DNA of 64,000 bases from a bacterium. GTDB taxonomy: Bacteria > SZUA-79 > Acidulodesulfobacterales > Acidulodesulfobacteraceae. Each line of letters begins with the position of its first letter. Position 1 is the stretch's first letter. The DNA lies in contig JAJYDX010000003.1 of the NCBI GenBank assembly GCA_021777135.1, positions 1 to 64,000 on the forward strand, written 5' to 3'. Of this stretch, positions 55,639 to 63,440 are shown in pieces. The notes under the pieces were generated by a model. The model ran no database searches. It worked only from the letters and a program-made list of their open reading frames with translations, and had not been told where the DNA came from. Both the position numbers and the translations under genes were made by a program.

Positions 55639-56706
55639 TTATATTATCTTAATTTCAGCCGACAAAGCCCCTGCCGCTTTAATAGATTCAAGTATCGAGA
55701 TTATATCGGAAGTAGAAGCTCCCACGTCGTTCAAAGCTTTTACAAGCTGAGCCACTGTCAATCCTTTTTTCAAATAAAATGCGTTGGGGACTCTTTTTTT
55801 ATTTATTTTGAGGGTTATATTCCTGTTAGAAACCGCTACGGGATTTATTTTTATATTTCCGCCCATTACTACTGTTCCTGAACGTTCGTTAATAACTATA
55901 ACGGCTTTTGAATGGGTTTTTACGTCTACCGCGTCTATAACGGATACAAACTGTGCTACGTTGCCTTTATACGAAGTCGGAACTGAAACTGACACGCTTG
56001 TAGAATTTAAAGGCTTCGCGGTCCCCTTGCCTATTTTTGCGTTTATAGCGGCGGCAATCCTGGACGAATCGGTAAAGCTGGGGTTTTTTAATATCAGCCG
56101 GACTTCGGTAAAAGTGTTTAATCCTATAGAAACTCCCTTTTCGACTATTCCTCCGTTATCAACTATGCCGGACGTTTGAAAATTTTGCGACACCGGCACG
56201 TACCCGGGCAGGGGCATAACATTTTCGGATGCAACGCTGCCGCCCGTAGATATGCTTCCCTGACCTAGCGCGTAAACTATCCCGTTCGGCCCTTTCAGGG
56301 GGGTCATCAATAAAACTCCGCCCTGCAGGCTTTCAGCGTTTCCTATGGAACTGACCGTAATATTTATTCTTTCGCCCGGAACGGCAAACGGAGGAAGTTC
56401 GGCGGTAACCATAACGGCAGCCGTATCCCTTATTTCGTAAAGCGAAGCTTCATCGGTATTAATACCCAATTTTGACAGCATAGTAACAATGCTCTGCTGG
56501 GTAACGTTAACCCCCCACTGATCGCCCGTCCCGTCAAGTCCGGTAACGAGTCCATAGCCGACTATCGGGTTGCTCATTGCCCCGTAAATAGAGGTAATAT
56601 TGCCTATGGTCGCTGCGGAAGAAAAATTCGGCTGAAACAACGCCGCCCCAGCAATAAACAAACTTAATAAAAATATTAACGCCGTTAAAATTCTTTTTTT
56701 CTTCAT
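55639..56706 (-). CDS. flgI: Flagellar P-ring protein FlgI
   Basis: A signal peptide (ending SSA, about residue 31) precedes the P-ring domain. VGYGLVTGLDGTGDQ, PPFAVPGERINITVSSIGNA and GTVVMGGNIKINPVAVS are classic. It forms the periplasmic bushing of the rod. It follows flgH by 21 bases. Confidence 0.95.
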   Translation of the reverse strand: MKKKRILTALIFLLSLFIAGAALFQPNFSSAATIGNITSIYGAMSNPIVGYGLVTGLDGTGDQWGVNVTQQSIVTMLSKLGINTDEASLYEIRDTAAVMVTAELPPFAVPGERINITVSSIGNAESLQGGVLLMTPLKGPNGIVYALGQGSISTGGSVASENVMPLPGYVPVSQNFQTSGIVDNGGIVEKGVSIGLNTFTEVRLILKNPSFTDSSRIAAAINAKIGKGTAKPLNSTSVSVSVPTSYKGNVAQFVSVIDAVDVKTHSKAVIVINERSGTVVMGGNIKINPVAVSNRNITLKINKKRVPNAFYLKKGLTVAQLVKALNDVGASTSDIISILESIKAAGALSAEIKII

Positions 56707-56727
56707 TTTTTTCCTTATACCTTATAT

Positions 56728-57411
56728 TTAGAACGGCCAGATATCCTGCATAATCTTATAAAGCCAGTTCGGGCTCTGCGAACTGTTCACGTAGCCTCTG
56801 CCGTTTATCCATATTCTTTCGTCGGATATCTGACTGGATAAAATCGTATTTGCCGGAGATATGTCTATCGGTCTGGCTATTCCTTTTATTAACAAATACC
56901 TGGTTTCCCCGTTAACTGAAACTTTTCTTTCGCCTTTTAACTCTACATTTCCGTTTGGAAAAACCTTAACTACCTGCGCCTGTATAACCGAAGAAATTTG
57001 TCCGCTTTCCGCTACTCCGCCTCCACCGTTAAAACTTTCTACGTTAGAGCCGTTATAGCCGGTCGGTTTTGCAGACGAAAGTGTGCCGAATGCGATGCTG
57101 CCTAAACCTGACGAATTATGTGAAAGCGCTGTCGCGGAAGAATCGTTGACCTGCGTCTGGTCGTTAACGATAATCGTTACGGTATCGTTTAGCTTAAAAG
57201 CTACGTTATCGGAATACAGATTGGTTCCCGTTCCGGTTCCAGTCCACAGGGAGCCTAGCACGGGTTTGCCCTGAATGCCTCCGTTCTTCGCCGTCGGATT
57301 AACGTATGTCGGAGGTATCATAGACTTAGGCGGATGGACTCCGCACCCCGTTAATATAAGTGGAAGCAATAATGCCGAAACTATTGTCAATATATTATAT
57401 TTTAATTTCAT
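56728..57411 (-). CDS. flgH: Flagellar L-ring protein FlgH
   Basis: A lipoprotein signal (LTGC near residue 22) precedes the L-ring domain with GSLWTGTG, DTVTIIVND, VFPNGNVELKGERKVSVN and the C-terminal IWINGRGYVN. It forms the outer-membrane ring. It lies between flgA and flgI in the ring operon. Confidence 0.95.
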   Translation of the reverse strand: MKLKYNILTIVSALLLPLILTGCGVHPPKSMIPPTYVNPTAKNGGIQGKPVLGSLWTGTGTGTNLYSDNVAFKLNDTVTIIVNDQTQVNDSSATALSHNSSGLGSIAFGTLSSAKPTGYNGSNVESFNGGGGVAESGQISSVIQAQVVKVFPNGNVELKGERKVSVNGETRYLLIKGIARPIDISPANTILSSQISDERIWINGRGYVNSSQSPNWLYKIMQDIWPF

Positions 57412-57480
57412 ATTACCCGTTTTGAATTTTTTAATAATACCTGCTTAAATCCGTCCTTAGTTTTATATGTGGTCTTCTTC

Positions 57481-58233
57481 CTACCTGACAGCTACTGTTT
57501 TATTTGATTTTACCATACAGTTAAGAATCTCTCCCGATGCGGCGTTTCTTACTCTTATCAGCGAGTTTAAAGCTCCAGCCTGAAGCGCTATGCCTTTTGT
57601 TTTTAAGACTAACCCGTATTTATTATAGACTATATTTACCGTATCGCCGAAATTAATTATTCTTCTCCTCTCCGTATTTGCGTTTGTTAAAGCGGTACCA
57701 GACCCGATAAAAAATTTTGCCTCTCTGCCGGCTATTTTTTTGCTTTTTAGGCAATAACCGTCGTTTAGACCAGGGATATTTTTATAAGATATTTTAACAT
57801 CCACTGGTTTTATAATCTGGAATCTTCCTATCGATTCAGAAGCTACGGCAACCGGAGCATAAATTTCCGTTTTAAACGTAATATCGTCTATTCCTATAAT
57901 CTCTCCGTTTTTTTTATCTAATATTTTAATTAACGCCGTATGGTAGCCTGAATACTTTAAATTATTAATTTCTACTTTTACGGAATAAACTCTTGCATTT
58001 TTCGCGGTGATTTCAAAAGGAATATTATATGCAAAATTTGAGAAATTAAAATATTTTTTAAATTTTAAAGGAATTTTGTCAGTGTATGATTTTATAACCA
58101 TACGTTTTAAATACGCGTATTTTAAGCCGGTAAAGCCTTGCTTTTTTCCGTTTAGGGCATATCCCCGGCAAAAAAAGCCCGGCAATAAAACCGATACTAA
58201 AAATATAACTGCGTATGTTGTTTTTTTAAGCAT
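57481..58233 (-). CDS. flgA: Flagellar P-ring assembly chaperone FlgA
   Basis: A signal peptide is followed by an SAF-type domain with FQIIKPVDVKI and the C-terminal GDTVNIVYNKYGLVLKTKGIALQAG. FlgA helps P-ring assembly in the periplasm. The N-terminal half is poorly conserved and rich in Lys and Tyr. It lies between flgG and flgH. Confidence 0.9.
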   Translation of the reverse strand: MLKKTTYAVIFLVSVLLPGFFCRGYALNGKKQGFTGLKYAYLKRMVIKSYTDKIPLKFKKYFNFSNFAYNIPFEITAKNARVYSVKVEINNLKYSGYHTALIKILDKKNGEIIGIDDITFKTEIYAPVAVASESIGRFQIIKPVDVKISYKNIPGLNDGYCLKSKKIAGREAKFFIGSGTALTNANTERRRIINFGDTVNIVYNKYGLVLKTKGIALQAGALNSLIRVRNAASGEILNCMVKSNKTVAVR

Positions 58234-58277
58234 AATATAAATATAAAACCAAAGTAACGCGGACGTTATTATATAAA

Positions 58278-59063
58278 TTACGGTATTAAACCGCTCATAG
58301 TCTGCAGCATCTGGTTTGCGGCGGTAATCGCTTTAGAATCTATAGTATATGCGTTTTGTGCGGTTATCATAGACACCATCTGACCTACCAGATTTACGTT
58401 TGACATTTCCAAAAAACCCTGCTGAATAGTGCCTAACCCGTTTTCGTTAGGCGTACCGACCTGCGGGACTCCGGAAGCCGCGGTCTGCAAGTAAAGATTA
58501 TTACCGATACTGCTAAGCCCTGCGGGATTTATGAAATTAACTAGCGTTATACTTCCTACCTGCGCCGGATTTGTCTGACCTGAAATAGCCGCGGTAACAG
58601 TCCCGTTTTCAGAAATAGTAACTGAAGTTGCATTAGGCGGAATCGTTATCGGAGGAACAAGCTGATTGCCGTTTGCATCCACCAGCTGTCCCTGTGAATT
58701 AGTCTGAAAAGTTCCGTCTCTGGTATATGCCGTTTCTCCGTTTGGCATCTGTATCTGGAAAAAACCCTGACCCGAAATTGCTAAATCTAAGGGATTTGAG
58801 GTCTGTTGAAGGTCGCCCTGCGTAAATTCCTTTTCTATGGAAGATACCTTAGTTCCCAGACCTATTTGAATACTCGTGGGAGATTGAACATATTCCGAAG
58901 AATAGGCTCCAGGCGATTTAACTGTTTGATAAAAAAGGTCCTCAAAATTTACCCTGGATTCTTTAAACCCGGTCGTATTGGTGTTTGCCAGATTGTTGGA
59001 AATATTGTCAATCTCTATTTGTTGCCCTTCCATTCCTGTAGCCGCCGTCCATAATGCCCTCAT
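58278..59063 (-). CDS. flgG: Flagellar distal rod protein FlgG
   Basis: The N-terminal MRALWTAATGMEGQQIEIDNISNN and ANTNTTGFKESR, and the C-terminal NVNLVGQMVSMITAQNAY mark FlgG. The length (261) is typical. It lies 55 bases after flgF. Confidence 0.95.
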   Translation of the reverse strand: MRALWTAATGMEGQQIEIDNISNNLANTNTTGFKESRVNFEDLFYQTVKSPGAYSSEYVQSPTSIQIGLGTKVSSIEKEFTQGDLQQTSNPLDLAISGQGFFQIQMPNGETAYTRDGTFQTNSQGQLVDANGNQLVPPITIPPNATSVTISENGTVTAAISGQTNPAQVGSITLVNFINPAGLSSIGNNLYLQTAASGVPQVGTPNENGLGTIQQGFLEMSNVNLVGQMVSMITAQNAYTIDSKAITAANQMLQTMSGLIP

Positions 59064-59118
59064 ATTTTAAAAATTCCCCCGATAATATAATTATTGTTAT
59101 TTACTGTTATTATAAATA

Positions 59119-59895
59119 TTAAACTGCCGCTCCAATTGTATTTATAGCCGTATTATTAACCTGTGAATAAGATTTTAAAACTTGAACCATATTGTTATAA
59201 GTCTCGGAAACATTAATCATCTGAACCATGCCTTTTATTTCATTTACATTTGATTCTTCGACATATCCCTGAAGCATATCTGGATTTTCGTCCTGAACAG
59301 GCGCTCCCGAGTTTTTTGTCGCCGAAAATAATGTATCTCCATATTTTGATAAATTTTCCGGATTTTTAAAATTAACGGTCAGTATGCTGCCGGAATAGAA
59401 TTCATTGTTGGTGGAAGGGTCTGTAATATTTATTGCGCCTGAATCAGATATAGTAACGTTGGAACCCCTTTCGTTTAAAAAAATAGGTTTTTTGTCGGTA
59501 TTCAAAACGGGAAAACCTTGCTGAGTAACAAGTTCTCCTGCCTGATTTAAAGAAAATGCACCGTTTCTTGTGTATTTAATTCCGGATGGGGTTTGGACAA
59601 CAAAATATCCGTTTCCTTTAATAGCAAGGTCAAATCTGTTGCCTGTCTTTTTCAGGGGTCCCTGCGACATATTTACATAAGTATTGAGTGTTATAGGATA
59701 AGCTTTATCTGCCAGAGGTTTATCTGCGCCGGAATTTGAAGCGGAAAGAGCTTTAGGGGATAAAAATTCCGCAAAAGTATCTCCGCTGCTTTTATATCCA
59801 ATAGTATTGACATTTGATATATTGTTGGTAATAACGGATAACCGCCTTTCTTCCGCCAATATACCGCTTAGCGCTATGTAAGAACCGCCGTTCAT
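59119..59895 (-). CDS. flgF: Flagellar proximal rod protein FlgF
   Basis: A FlgF/FlgG family rod protein with ALSGILAEERRLSVITNNISNVNTIGYKSS and a C-terminal ESNVNEIKGMVQMINVSETY. I call it FlgF because it precedes flgG and differs from it as FlgF does. It is the first gene of the ring and rod operon after the sigma-54 promoter. Confidence 0.88.
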   Translation of the reverse strand: MNGGSYIALSGILAEERRLSVITNNISNVNTIGYKSSGDTFAEFLSPKALSASNSGADKPLADKAYPITLNTYVNMSQGPLKKTGNRFDLAIKGNGYFVVQTPSGIKYTRNGAFSLNQAGELVTQQGFPVLNTDKKPIFLNERGSNVTISDSGAINITDPSTNNEFYSGSILTVNFKNPENLSKYGDTLFSATKNSGAPVQDENPDMLQGYVEESNVNEIKGMVQMINVSETYNNMVQVLKSYSQVNNTAINTIGAAV

Positions 59896-59964
59896 CTTTC
59901 TCCGTAAGAATTATTTTTAAGTTTTATATAATATTAAACTTTACTGAATAATATATTTTAAGCA

Positions 59965-59980
59965 AGCAATAAATATGCCA
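59965..59980 (-). promoter_or_regulatory. Sigma-54 promoter of the flgF-flgG-flgA-flgH-flgI operon
   Basis: On the minus strand TGGCATATTTATTGCT matches the -24/-12 consensus TGGCAC-N5-TTGC[A/T]. The GG and GC dinucleotides have the correct spacing. Transcription would start about 60 bases before the flgF ATG. An NtrC-type activator such as FlrC/FlgR is expected but is not in the window. Confidence 0.8.
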
Positions 59981-59985
59981 AAAAA

Positions 59986-60006
59986 AACAGGAAAAAATTT
60001 CCTGTT
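59986..60006 (-). terminator. Terminator-like hairpin just upstream of the sigma-54 promoter
   Basis: AACAGGAAA and TTTCCTGTT form a nine-base stem with loop AAA. Read on the minus strand, the last six or more bases are a T-run (TTTTTTTT). It would stop antisense or read-through transcripts before the flgF promoter. It is moderately GC-poor, so the efficiency is unclear. Confidence 0.5.
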
Positions 60007-60106
60007 AAATTGTAAAAATAAAAAATTGTTGATATCGGCAAGGAAATTAAATACAATATTAAAAATATAACCTCAAGTTATTATATTTTTAAGGAAAAAT
60101 TTAGCT

Positions 60107-60430
60107 ATGAATAAAAAACTTGCTATTATTATCGCTTCGGATAAATATTTAAATTATATTTCAGGGTTAATTTGCGCGTCAGCGAAAAAAAAAGATATTT
60201 CCGTATCGATTTTTATTACGGACAAAGGCGTTTTTTTAACTGAAAATAAAGAATTTATTTCCCTTATTAAAAAATATACAGCTAATATAGACAAAGTTTC
60301 CGTCTGCGAATACTCCTGCGCGGTTAACAAAATATCCTCGAGGATTGAAGGATTTAATTACGCCTCTCAATTTGAAAACGCAAAAATGATAAACGGACTG
60401 GAAGAAAAAGACAGGGCTCTATTATTTTAA
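60107..60430 (+). CDS. Small DsrE-like protein
   Basis: The 107-residue protein starts with LAIIIASDKYLNYISGLICASAKKKDISVSIFIT, the beta-alpha-beta of DsrE/YchN-fold proteins. A Cys pair (C63, C67) lies near residues 60-70. It is followed after 19 bases by a PilZ gene on the same strand. A sulfur-relay role is not shown by the sequence. Confidence 0.6.
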   Translation: MNKKLAIIIASDKYLNYISGLICASAKKKDISVSIFITDKGVFLTENKEFISLIKKYTANIDKVSVCEYSCAVNKISSRIEGFNYASQFENAKMINGLEEKDRALLF

Positions 60431-60449
60431 ACGATAAATTACGGAGATT

Positions 60450-61169
60450 ATGTTCGACATTAAAAAACTCAAAGAAAATCCCGATATAAACGTATATTCC
60501 AAAAAGCAGGAAATTAATGCAATCCTCAGAGGTTTTGCCAACCAGAAAAAGCCTCTTATTATTTATCCGGTCCCTTTTAACGACGAATACACGACGAATA
60601 TCATAAGGGTAAACGACGATTCTATAAACATAGACTCCATGGTTCCAAAATCCGGAAATCTAAAGCTTATAGAATCTTCGTATCTTAAAATTACTTTTAA
60701 ATTCAGCAACAACGAACATTTTTTTCTTTCAAAATTATATAATTACGAAAAAGACAAAGAATATTTCGTCTTTGACATTTACAAACCCATAGAAATATTA
60801 TCGCTAGAAAAAAGAAAATTTTTCAGGATAGAACCTTCCTTAAGCGAACCGATAAATATCTCCTTTTTCTTAAATAATAAATATTTCGAAACAAAGCTTT
60901 TCGACCTCTCCGGAGAGGGTTTTTCTTTTTTATTAGATTTTCCGGTCGAAAAACACACCGTACTAGAAGGCGTAAAGATTAAATTTCCGGGCGGACTGCC
61001 GGAAATCACAGTGAGGTTGGAAATCAGGTCGGTCGCGCGACTGGACAACCTTAAATATAAAGTGGGCGCTCAGGCTATAAATATAAAACCCGCCGAACAG
61101 GATATTTTATTTAGGTATATATTCAAAAGACAGCGTGAAATAGTCGCTGCTATGAAGGGGATTGTTTAG
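60450..61169 (+). CDS. YcgR-like PilZ c-di-GMP receptor
   Basis: An N-terminal YcgR-type domain (about 1-105) is followed by a PilZ domain with KRKFFRIEP (RxxxR entry) and DLSGEGFSF (D/NxSxxG), both well formed. It should bind c-di-GMP and slow the motor. GGAG lies four bases before the ATG. Its end overlaps the convergent FlhB-like gene by 20 bases. Confidence 0.85.
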   Translation: MFDIKKLKENPDINVYSKKQEINAILRGFANQKKPLIIYPVPFNDEYTTNIIRVNDDSINIDSMVPKSGNLKLIESSYLKITFKFSNNEHFFLSKLYNYEKDKEYFVFDIYKPIEILSLEKRKFFRIEPSLSEPINISFFLNNKYFETKLFDLSGEGFSFLLDFPVEKHTVLEGVKIKFPGGLPEITVRLEIRSVARLDNLKYKVGAQAINIKPAEQDILFRYIFKRQREIVAAMKGIV

Positions 61170-61440
61170 ACGCTTTCTCGTTTAGTTTGTGCAGGAACGC
61201 AAAAATATTCGCTATCGCCTTGTAAATTTCTGTCGGAATTTCTTCATAAATATCGAGTCCGTCTAGAATATCCGCTAAAACGTTATTCTTTGTTATCGGT
61301 ATATTTTCTTTTTTAGCTATTTCTATAATTTTTTCGGCAAGTTCTCCCCTGCCCTTGGCTACGACAACGGGGGCGTTATTTTTCTTGGGATCGTAACGCA
61401 GCGCGGACGCTTTAGCATATTTAGCTTTAGACTCTTTCAT
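61150..61440 (-). CDS. Orphan FlhB C-terminal-domain protein
   Basis: The 96-residue protein corresponds to the cytoplasmic C-terminal domain of FlhB (AKASALRYDPKKNNAPVVVAKGRGELAEKI). The NPTH autocleavage motif is absent. Such FlhX-type proteins are known beside fliK in some bacteria and can replace the cleaved part of FlhB. The start overlaps the FliK-like gene by 14 bases. Confidence 0.85.
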   Translation of the reverse strand: MKESKAKYAKASALRYDPKKNNAPVVVAKGRGELAEKIIEIAKKENIPITKNNVLADILDGLDIYEEIPTEIYKAIANIFAFLHKLNEKASKQSPS

Positions 61441-62422
61441 TTATTATATTGCCCTCAGAAAATATTTCTCCGCCCGAGGAGAATATTCCGGTTTTTTTGC
61501 CGGCTTTAAGGTCTTTACCTGTAACAGAATTAAAAGATAAATCCTTGAGCGTTATCCCGTCTTCGGACAGCATTTCCTTAAAAGTTCCAATGTTTTTATT
61601 TATAAGCTCTTTTGCCCCGTCTGAACATTCCTGAAATTTAACGCTAAGCGAATTGCCAGAATAATAGGAAAAAAGCTTAATGTGCCCTAAAGCATTAAAA
61701 TCTGTTTCAAGCATCAGCATATATTTTTTTGAAAGAACGCCTGCCGTATTTTTTTTATCGGGAGCATCTTTTATTATAGCGTAATTGTTATTGGCAGTTA
61801 AAATAACCGAGCCTAAACCGATAGAAGAGCCAAAATTAATATGGATAAACAAAAAATTACCTTTAACCGAAGCCGTTACGTTTTGGACTAAAGGATTTAA
61901 ACCCGACGTTAAAAGAGATTTAAATGCAGACCCGATATTGCTTTCCAGATTTTCGGAAAAGACTTTATTGTATAAATCCAGGGCTTTTTGAATGTTAATA
62001 TTGTCGGCGGAATCCCCCACTACTTTAAATATTACTTCTAAACCGCTCCCGCCGCCGCTCCCGAGAGCAGATTCGTTTGCCGCGTTACTCTGGATACTGC
62101 TTCTGGCAGCGTTTTCAAGCTTTAGCCTTATCGGCATATCGAAATTATTATTAAACGCTTTGCCTAAAGCAAATTCATTGTAAAGTTCCTGCGGAATTGC
62201 CGCCGTAAGAAGTTTGCCGTTAATATTTAATATGCCGCTTAAAGAACCGTCCGCTCCAGCCGAAACGTCTATCAGGCTTGCTTCTGTTATACTGCCCTGT
62301 TTTAATATGTTTAAAAGCGAAGAAGTTATTTTTTCCTTAATTATTAAGGAAATATCTGAAGCGGCGATATTGTGAGCGCTTAAATTTCCCGCCAGAGCTG
62401 CCTGTTCAACCATAAAATTCAC
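61427..62422 (-). CDS. FliK-like hook-length control protein
   Basis: The C-terminal 90 residues fit the FliK C-terminal domain pattern (MLETDFNALGHIKLFSYYSGNSLSVKF, EMLSEDGITLKDLSF). The first 200 residues are variable and Ser/Ala-rich. FliK switches export from hook to filament by acting on FlhB, which agrees with the FlhB-like neighbour. It starts at GTG in a GTGA overlap with the upstream gene; an ATG nine bases later is possible. Confidence 0.62.
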   Translation of the reverse strand: MNFMVEQAALAGNLSAHNIAASDISLIIKEKITSSLLNILKQGSITEASLIDVSAGADGSLSGILNINGKLLTAAIPQELYNEFALGKAFNNNFDMPIRLKLENAARSSIQSNAANESALGSGGGSGLEVIFKVVGDSADNINIQKALDLYNKVFSENLESNIGSAFKSLLTSGLNPLVQNVTASVKGNFLFIHINFGSSIGLGSVILTANNNYAIIKDAPDKKNTAGVLSKKYMLMLETDFNALGHIKLFSYYSGNSLSVKFQECSDGAKELINKNIGTFKEMLSEDGITLKDLSFNSVTGKDLKAGKKTGIFSSGGEIFSEGNIINERV

Positions 62423-62700
62423 ACTACTAAATCTATATGTTCATTATTTTCTTGCTCTTCTTTATTTTCTTCTTCTTCGCCGCCGTTTTGATTTTCTTTG
62501 CGGTTCTTATTTTTATCGTTAACAGGCTCAAGCGTTTTGCTTAATTCGACAACTGTATTTAAAGCGGTTTCATCAACGTTTTCCATTTCCTTACGAATTA
62601 TATTGCTGGAATTTACGGCTAAAATTTGGGAGGTTGATGCTATTTTTTCAACGGAAGGCAGATTAGTAATAATTTGCTGAAGCTCGACCGTGTCTATCAT
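62419..62700 (-). CDS. Small hypothetical flagellar-cluster protein
   Basis: I do not recognise a family. The 93-residue protein has a helical first half and a very acidic second half (EEEENKEEQENNE), with no membrane segment. Its stop overlaps the FliK-like gene by four bases, so the two are coupled. It may be a chaperone or a secreted regulator. Confidence 0.5.
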   Translation of the reverse strand: MIDTVELQQIITNLPSVEKIASTSQILAVNSSNIIRKEMENVDETALNTVVELSKTLEPVNDKNKNRKENQNGGEEEENKEEQENNEHIDLVV

Positions 62701-62711
62701 AACTAATAAGG

Positions 62712-63440
62712 TTAAGACGTTAAATGGGTAAAAATACTTTCCATGCTTATAACGGAATAAAATTTTCCTTCGGAGTTTTCAAATACGTCTGATATTATAT
62801 TGTTTGAATTTCTAAATTTGAATGTAGAAGGTGAAATAAGGTTTTTGTTTTTAATGCCGGTAATATTTTTTATTTCGCTAACCGATAAGCCGAAAAATTT
62901 ATTTTCGTATATACATATTACTATATATTTAGATAATGATTTTACATCTATAGCGCCGTTTACTATTATAGAAAAATCGTAAATCGGAACCATTTTATTT
63001 CTGTAGAGTATTATACCGAGATGTCCGGCTTTTTTTGAAAAAATATTAACGGGGGTTTTATATCTAATAATTTCGTTAATGTTTAAAGAAGGCAGGGCGT
63101 AAAAAGAATTTCCGGAAACGAAAGTAAAATAAGAAATTTCTCTTTCCGGATCCAATTCCGGCTTCACCGGAGAAACGCTCAGTAACTCATCTTCGGCTTT
63201 ATTAAATAAAGGAACAATATGCACGCCGGAAGTTTTATCCTGAGACTGAAATAGGGGAATATCTTCTGCCGGGGTAAGTATCTTTTCTACGGGATAGGAC
63301 AGAATAACCGAAGACCCTTCGGTTTCTACGGCATTTTTTTTGTCCAATAAATCATCAATCCAAGGCGTGACAAGGTCGGAACCGACCGCTTTAGAGCTTT
63401 TAAAATTATATAGATTGAAAGTTTTATTCATCTCCGGCAC
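62712..63440 (-). CDS. CheW-like domain protein (ParP-like)
   Basis: The C-terminal 140 residues form a CheW-like domain (YFTFVSGNSFYALPSLNINEIIRY, MVPIYDFSIIVNG). The N-terminal 95 residues are a variable Pro/Ser/Asp-rich segment. This agrees with ParP proteins, which link a ParA-type ATPase to chemoreceptor arrays through a CheW-like domain. Its start overlaps the ParA gene by 17 bases. It could also be an ordinary accessory CheW. Confidence 0.72.
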   Translation of the reverse strand: MPEMNKTFNLYNFKSSKAVGSDLVTPWIDDLLDKKNAVETEGSSVILSYPVEKILTPAEDIPLFQSQDKTSGVHIVPLFNKAEDELLSVSPVKPELDPEREISYFTFVSGNSFYALPSLNINEIIRYKTPVNIFSKKAGHLGIILYRNKMVPIYDFSIIVNGAIDVKSLSKYIVICIYENKFFGLSVSEIKNITGIKNKNLISPSTFKFRNSNNIISDVFENSEGKFYSVISMESIFTHLTS

